Shown: positions 1 through 8,791 of the stretch, piece by piece
Numbering within the stretch: the first letter of the stretch is position 1
How the letters are laid out: every line of letters begins with the position of its first letter
Source of the DNA: CAZNSX01 sp964575845
Lineage (GTDB): Bacteria; UBA8248; CAZNSX01
Reading direction: 5' to 3'
Assembly (NCBI GenBank): GCA_964575845.1
Contig: CAZNSX010000003.1
Location: 62,001-126,000, forward strand
Length of the DNA: 64,000 nt
Notes under the pieces: model-generated
What the model saw: the letters and a program-made list of their open reading frames with translations, nothing else
Database searches by the model: none
Told to the model about the DNA's origin: nothing
Position numbers and translations under genes: made by a program

Positions 1-545
1 TGCTCGAAGACCTGAAAATAGGAGATAGCATTGCCGTAGAGGGGGTTTGCCTCACGGTGACAGAGCTCTCTGAGGGGGATTTTACGGCAGAACTCTCCAC
101 AGAAACCCTCAGGACTACATCCCTGGGGAACATTCGCCCGGGAAGGCCCGTTAACTTGGAGCGCTCTCTAAGGCTTGGGGAGCGGTTGGGAGGACACCTG
201 GTCACGGGTCACGTGGATGGAGTGGGAAAGGTGGTGGGGAAGGGCCGGGAGGGGCCTACAGAGCTGGTGACCATAGAGGCCCCACAGGAGGTCATGCGCT
301 ATCTGGTGGACAAGGGCTCGGTGGCGGTGGACGGAATAAGCTTAACCGTTGCCCGCCTGGAGCGGGGAGCGTTCACTGTGGCCATCATTTCTCACACGGC
401 CGAGGCCACAACTCTCCTCACAAAGGGGGTGGGAGAGGCTGTAAATCTTGAGGCAGACATCATGGGCAAGTATGTGGAGCGTCTTCTGAAAAAGGAGGAG
501 AGGTCGCTCGATAGGGAATTCTTGGCGGAGCATGGCTACCTCTAA
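1..545 (+). CDS. ribE: Riboflavin synthase alpha chain (5' partial)
   Basis: Riboflavin synthase dismutates two 6,7-dimethyl-8-ribityllumazine molecules to riboflavin in the cytoplasm. The frame is already open at the window edge (in-frame codons from base 3). The GTG at 57 is not the start, because the codons before it spell the family signature GDSIAVEGVCLTV of the first lumazine-binding barrel. The second barrel is marked by LGGHLVTGHVDGVG, and MGKYVERLL lies near the C-terminus. About 180 residues are present against roughly 200-220 in the family, so only a short N-terminal piece is missing. The gene overlaps ribBA by 14 nt, which suggests translational coupling inside a rib operon. Confidence 0.95.
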   Translation, partial: LEDLKIGDSIAVEGVCLTVTELSEGDFTAELSTETLRTTSLGNIRPGRPVNLERSLRLGERLGGHLVTGHVDGVGKVVGKGREGPTELVTIEAPQEVMRYLVDKGSVAVDGISLTVARLERGAFTVAIISHTAEATTLLTKGVGEAVNLEADIMGKYVERLLKKEERSLDREFLAEHGYL

Positions 546-1785
546 GAAAAAAAGGGAGGTGCGAAAGCACAGGAGGGAAGATTTCCCCTTCGCCTCTGTG
601 GGAGAGGCCATCGAGGAGATCCGCCAGGGGAGGATGGTCATCCTCGTGGATGACGAGGACCGGGAGAACGAGGGCGACCTCACCATAGCGGCCGAAAGGG
701 TGACGCCCGAGGCCATAAACTTCATGACAAAATACGGCCGAGGGTTGGTGTGTTTGCCCCTCACCTCCAAGCGGGTGGAGGAGCTTCGCCTCCCGATGAT
801 GGTCATCGAGAATAACTCCGCCTACGGCACCGCCTTCACTGTCTCGATAGAGGCCAAGCAGGGGGTGACCACCGGGATTTCTGCGGCCGATAGAGCCCGT
901 ACCATTCTTACGGCCATAGACCCCGCCACCCGGCCCGAGGACCTGGCCCGGCCTGGCCATGTGTTTCCTCTAAGGGCTCAGGATGGGGGAGTTCTGGTGC
1001 GCTCGGGGCAGACGGAGGGGGCGGTTGACCTGGCGCGGATGGCGGGCCTTTATCCGGCGGGCGTCATCTGCGAGGTGATGAATGAGGACGGGACCATGGC
1101 GCGGGTGCCGGAGCTCTTCCGGATTGCCGGCCGCCACCGCCTCAAGGTTTTGACCATCAAGGATATAATCGAGTACCGGATGCGTCGGGAGTGCTTCGTG
1201 GAGAGGGCCGTCGACGTGATGATTCCCACAGAGCTGGGCTCCTGGCGAGCCGTCGCCTATGAGAATAAGCTTAACGGCGAGTGTCACCTCGCCCTCTGCA
1301 TGGGGGAGATCAGCCGCGAGAGGGAGACCCTGGTCCGTGTTCACTCGGCCTGCTTGACGGGAGACGTCTTCCACTCGCAGCGCTGCGATTGCGGAGAGCA
1401 GCTTCGGGGCGCGATGGATATGATAGCCCGTGAGGGCAGGGGCGTTATTCTTTACATGGCTCAGGAAGGCAGGGGGATAGGGCTTGTAAATAAACTCAAG
1501 GCTTATGCCCTTCAGGAAAGAGGCAAAGACACCGTTCAGGCCAACGAGGCCCTTGGCTTCAAGCCAGACCTCCGCCGCTACGGCATTGGGGCCCAGATTC
1601 TGGTGAGCCTTGGCCTGGGGAAGATCCGCCTCATCACCAATAACCCGCGGAAAATAGTGGGTCTGGAGGGATATGGCCTCACCGTGGCAGAGCGGGTTCC
1701 CATCGAGTGCGCCCCGAACGAGAATAACGTTCACTACCTTAAGACTAAGCGGCAGAAGTTGGGCCATCTCATAACCATAGTCTGA
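532..1785 (+). CDS. ribBA: Bifunctional DHBP synthase / GTP cyclohydrolase II
   Basis: The enzyme makes both riboflavin precursors: 3,4-dihydroxy-2-butanone 4-phosphate from ribulose 5-phosphate (N half) and the pyrimidine precursor from GTP (C half). The N half carries the acidic loop DDEDRENEGD (residues 40-49). The C half, from about residue 218, carries the zinc ligands Cys274, Cys285 and Cys287 (CLTG...RCDCG) and the loop EGRGIGL. Both halves look intact at 417 aa, the usual bifunctional length. The start ATG lies inside the end of ribE. The first 15 residues are very basic and could be a slightly over-long start, but no better start with a ribosome site is visible. Confidence 0.96.
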   Translation: MATSKKKREVRKHRREDFPFASVGEAIEEIRQGRMVILVDDEDRENEGDLTIAAERVTPEAINFMTKYGRGLVCLPLTSKRVEELRLPMMVIENNSAYGTAFTVSIEAKQGVTTGISAADRARTILTAIDPATRPEDLARPGHVFPLRAQDGGVLVRSGQTEGAVDLARMAGLYPAGVICEVMNEDGTMARVPELFRIAGRHRLKVLTIKDIIEYRMRRECFVERAVDVMIPTELGSWRAVAYENKLNGECHLALCMGEISRERETLVRVHSACLTGDVFHSQRCDCGEQLRGAMDMIAREGRGVILYMAQEGRGIGLVNKLKAYALQERGKDTVQANEALGFKPDLRRYGIGAQILVSLGLGKIRLITNNPRKIVGLEGYGLTVAERVPIECAPNENNVHYLKTKRQKLGHLITIV

Positions 1786-1797
1786 GGGGGAGGGCTC

Positions 1798-2286
1798 ATG
1801 CCCAGGGTCATAGAGGGAAAGCTTAAGGGCGAGGGACTCAAGGTCGGGGTCGTGGTGAGCCGCTTCAATGAGTTCATAACGGGGAGGCTCACCGAAGGGG
1901 CTATCGATGCGCTCACCCGCCACGGCGTGGCCGACGGGGACATCGACGTGGTCCGGGTTCCCGGCTCCTTCGAGCTCCCGTTTGTTGCCAAGCGCATGGC
2001 CGAGAGTGGCAAGTATGATGCCATCGTTTGCCTGGGCGCCATTATTCGGGGAGATACGCCCCACTATGAATACATAGCCGCTGAGGTCACCAAGGGCATC
2101 GCGCAGACGGCCCTGGAGACCGGGGTGCCCCTCACATTCGGCGTCATAACCACAGACTCCATCGAGCAGGCCATCGAGAGGGCTGGGACCAAGATAGGAA
2201 ACAAGGGCTTTGATGCCGCCATGAGCGCTCTTGAGATGGCAAACCTCATCCGCCATCTCGGAGAGAGGAGGCGCCGTGGGAGCTAG
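1798..2286 (+). CDS. ribH: 6,7-dimethyl-8-ribityllumazine synthase
   Basis: Lumazine synthase condenses the RibA-derived pyrimidine with the RibB-derived butanone phosphate and so supplies riboflavin synthase. At 162 aa it has the usual length. Visible motifs are the substrate loop after VVSRFNEFITG, the PGSFELP turn, and GDTPHYEY with the catalytic histidine at residue 89. It starts 12 nt after ribBA with a GGGGGAGGG ribosome site. Its last 11 nt overlap the GTG start of nusB. Confidence 0.97.
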   Translation: MPRVIEGKLKGEGLKVGVVVSRFNEFITGRLTEGAIDALTRHGVADGDIDVVRVPGSFELPFVAKRMAESGKYDAIVCLGAIIRGDTPHYEYIAAEVTKGIAQTALETGVPLTFGVITTDSIEQAIERAGTKIGNKGFDAAMSALEMANLIRHLGERRRRGS

Positions 2287-2692
2287 GAGGAAGGCTCGGG
2301 AGGCGGCGCTGCAGATGCTCTACCAACTGGATGCCCAAAGGCAGCCCATCGCCTCCGACCTCAGCGAGTTCTGGGCCATGGGCTCTCACCCGCCCGAAGT
2401 CATGGAATATGCCGAGCGGCTGGTTCGGGCGGTCTGTGAGAACCTGGCCACCATAGATGCGGCCATCCAGCGCTCGAGCGAAAACTGGAGCCTCCATCGC
2501 ATGGACCGCGTGGCAAGGAGTCTGCTCCGCCTTGCCGCCTGCGAGCTTCTCTACATGGATGACGTCCCGCCCAAGGTCGCCATAAACGAGGCCGTGGAGA
2601 TCGCCAAGCGTTACGGCGCCGGCGATACCGCGCCCTTCGTTAACGGCATCCTCGACCGCATCATGCGAGAGCTGGAACAGAAGGTCTCTTGA
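2276..2692 (+). CDS. nusB: Transcription antitermination factor NusB
   Basis: NusB joins NusE/S10 in antitermination of rRNA transcription. I place the start at GTG 2276, behind GGAGAGAGGAGG and inside the end of ribH. The open frame extends further upstream only as a shadow of ribH. The resulting 138-aa protein begins VGARRKAREAALQMLYQLD, the classic NusB N-terminus, and ends with the helical VAINEAVEIAKRYG and FVNGILDRI motifs. The ribH-nusB pairing is common in bacteria and supports the call. Confidence 0.95.
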   Translation: MGARRKAREAALQMLYQLDAQRQPIASDLSEFWAMGSHPPEVMEYAERLVRAVCENLATIDAAIQRSSENWSLHRMDRVARSLLRLAACELLYMDDVPPKVAINEAVEIAKRYGAGDTAPFVNGILDRIMRELEQKVS

Positions 2693-2820
2693 CCATCTTC
2701 CGGCTCCTCATACTTCTCGGAGATAAAGAGGAACCCCATAAAGCTCTGAGACAAAACATCGCCCAGAAGGTTTCCCAGTGGGATGGCCCACTTGGATTGA
2801 CTCTGGAGTTCATCTGCTAA
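2689..2820 (+). CDS. Possible 43-aa small protein between nusB and leuS
   Basis: A TTG at 2689 overlaps the nusB stop (TTGA) and opens a frame to TAA at 2818-2820, filling most of the 147-nt nusB-leuS gap. AGAAGG lies a few nt upstream. The predicted peptide has a short hydrophobic start (IFRLLILLG), then a charged segment (DKEEPHKALRQN), and ends in LEFIC. I recognise no family. It could be a real small protein, a leader peptide for leuS, or chance. Confidence 0.3.
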   Translation: MTIFRLLILLGDKEEPHKALRQNIAQKVSQWDGPLGLTLEFIC

Positions 2821-2839
2821 GGAGGGCTGCGGATAAGGA

Positions 2840-5332
2840 ATGCGATATGAGCCGCAGAAGATAGAGGCCAAGTGGCAGGCCCGCTGGGAGAAAGAGAGGG
2901 CCTTCAGGGTCACCGAAGACCCCTCTCAGAAGAAGTACTATCTTCTTGAGATGTTCCCCTATCCCTCGGGAAAAATTCACATGGGCCACGTGCGAAACTA
3001 CTCCATAGGGGATGTCGTGGCGCGTTTCAAAAGGATGCGGGGCTTCAACGTTCTTCATCCCATGGGGTGGGACGCCTTCGGCCTTCCTGCCGAGAACGCC
3101 GCCATAGAGCATGGAGTTCACCCATCCCGCTGGACCCGGGAGAATATAGACGCCATGCGGGCCCAGCTGAAGCGCCTGGGATATGCCTATGATTGGGAGC
3201 GGGAGCTCGCTTCCTGCGAGCCCGAGTATTACCGCTGGAACCAGTGGCTTTTCCTCAAAATGTTCGAGCGGGGCTTGGCATACCGGAAGGAAGCCCTGGT
3301 TAACTGGTGTGAAAGATGCGCGACCGTGCTCGCCAACGAGCAGGTGGAGGGAGGGCTTTGCTGGAGGTGTGGGGAGGAGGTCGCCCAGCGGGAGCAGGCG
3401 GGGTGGTTCCTCCGGATAACCGATTATGCCGAGGAGCTCCTCAACGACCTGGAAGACCTCGGCGAGGGCTGGCCCGAGCAAGTCCTCACCATGCAGCGAA
3501 ACTGGATAGGAAGGAGCGAGGGGGCGGAGATAGAGTTCCCTCTGGCGGATGGCTCTGGAAAGATTCGGGTCTTCACCACACGACAGGATACCCTATGCGG
3601 GGCCACCTTCGTGACCCTGGCCCCTGAGCACCCTCTGGCGCGGCAGCTCTCCCAGGGAGGAGAAAGGGAGCATGAGGCGAGACTTTTCCTGGAGGAGATA
3701 GGCCGGCAGAGCAGTTTCTTGAGAGCGGCCGAGGGTACTGAGAAACGGGGCGTTTTCACAGGGAGCTATGCCATAAATCCCCTCACGCGGGAGCGGATTC
3801 CCATCTGGATCGCCAACTTTGTCCTGATGGAGTATGGCACGGGAGCCGTCATGGCGGTGCCGGCCCATGACCAGAGAGATTTGGATTTCGCCAGAAAATA
3901 TGGACTTCCCGTGCGGGTAGTGGTGCAGCCTCCGGGAGGGGGTCTGGATGAGGCCACCTTGGAGGAGGCTTACGTGGAGGAGGGCAATCTTGTTAATTCC
4001 GGACAGTTTGACGGACTCTGGAGCGGGGAAGCCCTCAGCCGGATAGCCGACCACCTTGAGCACGAGGGGCTCGGCGGACGGACCGTGAGCTATCGTTTGA
4101 GAGACTGGGGAATTTCCCGGCAACGCTACTGGGGGACCCCCATCCCAATAATATACTGCGAAAGCTGCGGTCCGGTGTCGGTCCCCGAAGGGGAACTTCC
4201 CGTGCTCCTGCCCGAGGACCGGGAGCTGAGCTTCCGCGGCCCCTCTCCCCTGGAGGAGCTCGAGGATTTCGTCATGACCCCCTGCCCATGCTGCCGTGCC
4301 CCTGCCCGCAGGGAAACGGATACCATGGATACCTTCGTGGACTCCTCCTGGTATTTTCTCAGGTACTGCTCCCCCCGCTACCCGGAGGCGCCCGTGGAGG
4401 AAGGGTCCATCCGCTACTGGATGCCGGTTGACCAGTATATCGGCGGCATAGAGCACGCCATCATGCATCTCCTGTATGCCCGCTTCTTCACCATGGTCGT
4501 GCGGGATCTGGGCCTTCTTCCCTTCTCTGAGCCCTTCTCGCGACTTCTCACTCAGGGGATGGTCGTAAGGTTCAGCGAGCGCACGGGGCATCTTGAGAAA
4601 ATGAGCAAGAGTAGGGGTAACGTGGTGGAGCCCGATGAGATCATTGACAGGTACGGGGCGGATACCGTCCGGCTTTTTATCCTCTTTGCCTCTCCCCCCC
4701 ATAAAGAGCTGGAGTGGACGGAGAGCGGGGTTGAAGGCGCCCATAGGTTCCTGAATCGTCTCTGGCGGCAGGCAGTGCGCTCTTTTCCGGTCATAAAAGA
4801 AGCCGTGGGCCTTCCTGTTGATAAAAAGGTTCCATCTCCTGAGGGAAGGAGCCTGAGGAAAAAGACTCACCAGACAATACGCAAGGTCACGGAAGACATC
4901 GAGCGGCGCTTTCATTTCAACACAGCCATAAGCGCGATCATGGAGCTCACCAATACCTTGAGCTCCCTCGGTCCCGTCTCCTCAGCCGATGCGGCACCTC
5001 TCAGGGAAGCGGTGGAGAGCCTCCTCAAGCTCCTCCATCCCTTTGCCCCTCACTTCACGGAGGAGCTATGGGAGACCCTCGGCCACGGAGAGCCCCTATA
5101 TAATGAGCCCTGGCCTTCTTTTGAACCAGAGGTCGCGCGGGATGAGGAGCTGACCATAGTGGTCCAGGTCAACGGCCGCGTTAGGAGTCGCCTGACGGTG
5201 CCAGCCGGAATTGGAGAGCAAGAGCTGAGGGAGCTTGCTCTGGCCGATAGCAAGGTGAAGGGCTGGGTCTCGGGAAAGGAAGTCCGCCGTGTGGTGGTGG
5301 TGCAAAAGAAGCTCGTGAACATCGTTCTCTAG
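2840..5332 (+). CDS. leuS: Leucyl-tRNA synthetase
   Basis: The enzyme charges tRNA-Leu and edits mischarged products. The class I HIGH motif is HMGH at residues 47-50, following PYPSGKI. The CP1 editing domain is marked by TTRQDTLCGATF and MAVPAHDQRD, and KMSKS lies at residues 587-591. The C-terminal anticodon-binding and VQVNGRVR domains are present, and 830 aa is a normal length. The start ATG is preceded by AAGGAGGG about 15 nt upstream, a rather long spacing. No alternative start keeps the conserved N-terminal RYEPQKIEAKWQARWE. Confidence 0.98.
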   Translation: MRYEPQKIEAKWQARWEKERAFRVTEDPSQKKYYLLEMFPYPSGKIHMGHVRNYSIGDVVARFKRMRGFNVLHPMGWDAFGLPAENAAIEHGVHPSRWTRENIDAMRAQLKRLGYAYDWERELASCEPEYYRWNQWLFLKMFERGLAYRKEALVNWCERCATVLANEQVEGGLCWRCGEEVAQREQAGWFLRITDYAEELLNDLEDLGEGWPEQVLTMQRNWIGRSEGAEIEFPLADGSGKIRVFTTRQDTLCGATFVTLAPEHPLARQLSQGGEREHEARLFLEEIGRQSSFLRAAEGTEKRGVFTGSYAINPLTRERIPIWIANFVLMEYGTGAVMAVPAHDQRDLDFARKYGLPVRVVVQPPGGGLDEATLEEAYVEEGNLVNSGQFDGLWSGEALSRIADHLEHEGLGGRTVSYRLRDWGISRQRYWGTPIPIIYCESCGPVSVPEGELPVLLPEDRELSFRGPSPLEELEDFVMTPCPCCRAPARRETDTMDTFVDSSWYFLRYCSPRYPEAPVEEGSIRYWMPVDQYIGGIEHAIMHLLYARFFTMVVRDLGLLPFSEPFSRLLTQGMVVRFSERTGHLEKMSKSRGNVVEPDEIIDRYGADTVRLFILFASPPHKELEWTESGVEGAHRFLNRLWRQAVRSFPVIKEAVGLPVDKKVPSPEGRSLRKKTHQTIRKVTEDIERRFHFNTAISAIMELTNTLSSLGPVSSADAAPLREAVESLLKLLHPFAPHFTEELWETLGHGEPLYNEPWPSFEPEVARDEELTIVVQVNGRVRSRLTVPAGIGEQELRELALADSKVKGWVSGKEVRRVVVVQKKLVNIVL

Positions 5333-5342
5333 GGGCTCCTTT

Positions 5343-5852
5343 ATGAGGAGATGGCTTCTCTTCATTTTCCTGGCTCTGATTCTTTCCGGGTGCGGATATG
5401 GGCTTGTTGGCTCCAAGCGCTCACCTTTGCTCCAGGACATCGACGCTCTTGCCATCCCCATCCTCTCCAATCAGACCCAGGAGCCGGGCATCGAGAGCAC
5501 CATCACTAGCTCCGTCCGGAATGCTTTCATCGATGACGGAAGGGTGGCTGTGGTGGATGAGGCGGATGCCCAGGCGGTCCTGACGGGCACCATCCGTGAG
5601 TATTATTTAGAGCCCATCGCCTTCAACAGAAGCGACAGCGCGATCCGCTACCGGCTCCACCTTGTCATCCAGGTTAGCCTTATGGATACTGAAGAAGGGA
5701 AGATATTGCTGAAGCAGCTCCTGCGCTCGGACCGGGAATATCAGGTAGGGGGACAGGTGGCCGATACCAACGTGGCCCGCCTCGCGGCCCTGGATTTGGC
5801 GGCGCAGGATTTCGCCCGTGAGCTTTCAAGCCTCATCATGGAGGGCTTCTAG
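5343..5852 (+). CDS. lptE: LPS-assembly lipoprotein LptE
   Basis: LptE is the outer-membrane lipoprotein plug of the LptD translocon that delivers LPS to the surface. A lipoprotein signal with lipobox LSGC (Cys17) is clear. After it come the fold's typical opening GYGLVG and an internal segment on fibronectin-like extremities (SNQTQEPGIES). At 169 aa it fits the family. leuS-lptE-holA is a recurrent order in proteobacteria. Its partner lptD is about 23 kb away in this window. The next gene starts directly after its stop. Confidence 0.9.
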   Translation: MRRWLLFIFLALILSGCGYGLVGSKRSPLLQDIDALAIPILSNQTQEPGIESTITSSVRNAFIDDGRVAVVDEADAQAVLTGTIREYYLEPIAFNRSDSAIRYRLHLVIQVSLMDTEEGKILLKQLLRSDREYQVGGQVADTNVARLAALDLAAQDFARELSSLIMEGF

Positions 5853-6800
5853 GTGAGGGAGAAGGGCGGGGAAGTGGACCTGAGTTTCACCGAGGCTCAG
5901 AGGGAACTCGAAAGGGGGGTCATCCATCCCGCCTACCTTCTTTACGGAAGCGAAGCCTTCCAGGGGCAAGAATTCTTGATGGCCCTCAGGGAGAGGGTTC
6001 TGGGCGGGGAGGCCGCGTTATTTGGCCTTGAAACCTTTGAGGGAGAGGAACTCAGGGGGCCAGAGCTCACCGAGAGCGCCAGGACCCTTCCCCTCCTGGG
6101 GGAGAATAAGATCCTCCGCATAAAGCGCGCGGAGCGCCTTAAGGAGGGAGTCCTCAAGTCGGTGGAGCATTACCTCTCCGAGCCCCCGCCCGGCTCTCAT
6201 CTGGTCTTTGAGGCGGAGAGCCTCCCGAAGGCCTCCCCCATTCTGAAGCTTCTCCGAAGCAGGGGGAGGGTGGTGAAGCTTGAGACCCTCAAGAAGAAAG
6301 ACGCTATTTCCTGGCTCAGAAGAAAGGCCCGGGAGAAGGGCTTCTCTTTGCGGGGGGATGCCGCGGAGACCATATTCGAGCTCTCGGAACCCTCCCTTCA
6401 CAGGCTCGCCTCGGAGCTTGAGAAGCTCTCCCTCTTGGCCGAGAAGGGGCGTGCGATTGGGCCAGAGGACGTGGAGGAGGTGGTGGGGGTGAGCCGCCGG
6501 GAGACCGTCTTTCAGCTAGCGGAAGCCCTGGGCAAGCGGGACCTGCAGGCTTCCCTTCGCTCTTTAAGAAGGCTTCTATCTTCTGGGGAACGGCCCGAGA
6601 GCATAGTTGGAATGTTGAGGTGGAAGCTGAGGTGGGAGCTGAGGCATCTCTACAGAGATGTCTGGGGTTGGAAGGAAGAGGCTCTTGAGAAGCTTCTGCT
6701 CCACCTTAGAGAGGTGGACCTCGAAATCAAAAGCTCCTCGGGCAGGGGAGCCAGGGGGGCTCTCGAAGCCTTCTGCCTGAAGGCCTCGGGAGTTCTCTAA
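5853..6800 (+). CDS. holA: DNA polymerase III delta subunit
   Basis: HolA is the clamp-loader delta subunit that opens the beta clamp. It is weakly conserved in sequence, but this 315-aa protein shows the family pattern: PAYLLYGSE at the N-terminus, a Rossmann-like AAA+ fold without a functional Walker A, then the helical collar with EVVGVSRRETVFQLAEAL. The start is GTG, immediately after the lptE stop. Its stop codon overlaps the stop of convergent rpsT by 4 nt. Position between lptE and rpsT is the usual context. Confidence 0.9.
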   Translation: MREKGGEVDLSFTEAQRELERGVIHPAYLLYGSEAFQGQEFLMALRERVLGGEAALFGLETFEGEELRGPELTESARTLPLLGENKILRIKRAERLKEGVLKSVEHYLSEPPPGSHLVFEAESLPKASPILKLLRSRGRVVKLETLKKKDAISWLRRKAREKGFSLRGDAAETIFELSEPSLHRLASELEKLSLLAEKGRAIGPEDVEEVVGVSRRETVFQLAEALGKRDLQASLRSLRRLLSSGERPESIVGMLRWKLRWELRHLYRDVWGWKEEALEKLLLHLREVDLEIKSSSGRGARGALEAFCLKASGVL

Positions 6801-7066
6801 CTGGAGGTCGCGGAGCTGACCTTGCGGGAAAGGCGGGCTATCTTACGTGAGGCTGTTCTCCGGTGAACGACTCCCTTCGAGGCGGCCCGAGAGAGAAGGG
6901 ATACGGCTCCTCTCAGAGCCTCCTGGGAGGCCTCATTGTCCCTGGCCTCAAGAGCCCGCTGAACCTTCTTGACCGCTGTCTTGACGGAGCCCTTGACGCC
7001 GGTGTTCCTCTGGCGGCGCCGCTCCGCCTGCTGGTCGCGTCTCATAGCCGATTTATTTCGCGCCAT
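6797..7066 (-). CDS. rpsT: 30S ribosomal protein S20
   Basis: S20 is a primary 16S rRNA-binding protein. The 89-aa product is highly basic and all-helical, with the family's SAMRRDQQAERRR start and SKGVVHRRTASRKIARLSRKV end. It is transcribed alone on the minus strand from a promoter at 7089-7116, leaving a leader of only about 15 nt. It is convergent with holA. Confidence 0.96.
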   Translation of the reverse strand: MARNKSAMRRDQQAERRRQRNTGVKGSVKTAVKKVQRALEARDNEASQEALRGAVSLLSRAASKGVVHRRTASRKIARLSRKVSSATSS

Positions 7067-7088
7067 AATTTTCTCGCCTCAAAAAAAA

Positions 7089-7116
7089 AGAATATCACAT
7101 TCATGAATTCTGTCAA
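7089..7116 (-). promoter_or_regulatory. sigma-70 promoter of rpsT
   Basis: On the minus strand TTGACA (7111-7116) is followed after 16 nt by TATTCT (7089-7094). The start site would fall near 7082, just before the rpsT ATG. Confidence 0.6.
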
Positions 7117-7187
7117 CCCCTTATTTACGTGCTTCGCTTTCCCTTAACCTCCGCCCCTGGCCCCTGAGAGAGGGGGGCTTCATCCCC

Positions 7188-8771
7188 GTGCAAATGAATA
7201 AGCCCTTCGAGGGAGAGGGCAGGCTCGGCCGTGCGGCGGGCACCGTCGGGCTGGCCACGCTTTTGAGCCGCCTATTGGGTTTTGCCCGGGATATCCTGAT
7301 AGCGAAGGCCTTCGGCGCGGGAACCGCTGCGGATGCCTTCTTCGTTGCCTTCGGGATACCGAGTCTGCTCAGGAGGCTCTTTGGAGAGGGCGCGCTCTCG
7401 GCCTCCTTCATTCCTGTTTTCGCGAGCTATCTTGTTGTGCACACAAAAGAGGAAGCGAGAGAGCTTGTGGGCTCGGCCACCTCTCTCTTTGCGCTCACTC
7501 TGGCTGTTGTCTGCCTCCTCGGGGTAGTTCTGGCAGGGCCTCTCGTATCGGTCCTGGTGCCGGGCTTTGCGGCGGAGGGCGGGAAGCTGGAGCTGACGGT
7601 GCTCCTCACCCGCATCATGTTCCCATTTCTCTTCTTCATAGGCTTGAGCGTCCTGATGGCGGGCGTGCTCAACAGTCTACAGCATTTCCTGAGCCCCGCC
7701 CTATCGCCGGCCTTTTTCAACCTGACCTTGATAGCTGTCCTTCTCTTTGCCGTAAGAGCGCTTGAAGCGCCCGTGGTGGCCCTTGCGCTTGCGGTGGTGG
7801 CCGGCGGGGCCATTCAGCTCTTGGTACAGCTCCCAGCGCTCAGCCGGATGAGGATGCTCCCCAGGCCCAATCTCGTCCTCAGGCGTCCGGAGCTTAAGCG
7901 AATAGTTCTTCTGATGCTTCCCGCCGCCTTCGGCATGGCCATCACCCAGCTGAATATCCTCGTGGACAGGCTCCTCGCCTCTTACCTCCCTCCCGGGAGC
8001 GTTAGCTTCCTCTACTATGCCAACCGCCTCGTCCAGTTCCCCTTGGGAACTTTCGGGATAGCCATTGCTGTCGCCGCCTTCCCCACCATGAGTGAGCAGA
8101 TGGCCCGCGCAGAAAAAGAGGCCTTCGAGCGCACCTTCAGCCTGGCCTCCCGCCTCACCCTCTTCATCGTCCTGCCCGCCTCCCTGGGGCTCATCCTCCT
8201 GAGGGAGCCCATCATCCATCTTCTTTTCGAGCGGGGTGAGTTTACGAGGGCCACAACAATTGCCACCTCGCAGGCCCTGCTCTACTACGGCCTGGGCCTT
8301 GTGGCCTTTGCCGAGGTCAAGATCGTGGTCTCGGCCTTCTATGCGCTTCAGGACACCAAAACCCCGGTTACCGTGGGGGTCTATGCCATGCTGGCAAATA
8401 TCGTGCTTAACCTGATCCTCATGGGCCCCCTCAAGCATGGGGGGCTCGCTCTGGCTACGAGCCTGGCCTCGGCCTTGAATCTGCTCCTCCTCATCAGGCT
8501 CCTGAGGGGGAGGGTCGAGAGCCTGAGGGGACGGGAGATATGGCGCAGCCTCTTCAAGATTCTCCCCGCCACAGGAGCCATGGGGGTCGCCGTCTTCTTT
8601 CTGGGAAGATTTCTCTATGATTTTGGGAACCCTCTCTTGTGGCGTGTCCTCTCACTCCTCATCACCATTGGCCTTGGCACCCTCCTCTACGGAACTCTTA
8701 GTTGGGTACTCAAGAGCGAGGAGCTGGATTACGCCATCAGGGCCTTGAAGGGAAGATTAAGGCTGGACTAA
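7188..8771 (+). CDS. murJ: Lipid II flippase MurJ
   Basis: MurJ (MviN) moves lipid II across the inner membrane for peptidoglycan synthesis. The 527-aa protein is a MATE-like polytopic membrane protein with about 14 hydrophobic segments. The N-terminal AFGAGTAADAFFVAF and RRLFGEGALSASFIPVF motifs are diagnostic of the family. GTG 7188 is chosen because GAGGGGGG lies about 10 nt before it; ATG 7194 is the alternative and changes two residues. The gene is divergent from rpsT. Confidence 0.95.
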   Translation: MQMNKPFEGEGRLGRAAGTVGLATLLSRLLGFARDILIAKAFGAGTAADAFFVAFGIPSLLRRLFGEGALSASFIPVFASYLVVHTKEEARELVGSATSLFALTLAVVCLLGVVLAGPLVSVLVPGFAAEGGKLELTVLLTRIMFPFLFFIGLSVLMAGVLNSLQHFLSPALSPAFFNLTLIAVLLFAVRALEAPVVALALAVVAGGAIQLLVQLPALSRMRMLPRPNLVLRRPELKRIVLLMLPAAFGMAITQLNILVDRLLASYLPPGSVSFLYYANRLVQFPLGTFGIAIAVAAFPTMSEQMARAEKEAFERTFSLASRLTLFIVLPASLGLILLREPIIHLLFERGEFTRATTIATSQALLYYGLGLVAFAEVKIVVSAFYALQDTKTPVTVGVYAMLANIVLNLILMGPLKHGGLALATSLASALNLLLLIRLLRGRVESLRGREIWRSLFKILPATGAMGVAVFFLGRFLYDFGNPLLWRVLSLLITIGLGTLLYGTLSWVLKSEELDYAIRALKGRLRLD

Positions 8772-8791
8772 ACGTTTTATACTTTTGAGAA

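Noticed and set aside
970..2256. 428-codon minus-strand frame opposite ribBA and ribH
   Set aside because: Antisense shadow covering two conserved enzymes, without start signal or motif.
3593..4915. 440-codon minus-strand frame opposite leuS
   Set aside because: Antisense shadow of a highly conserved synthetase; the composition is unlike a protein.
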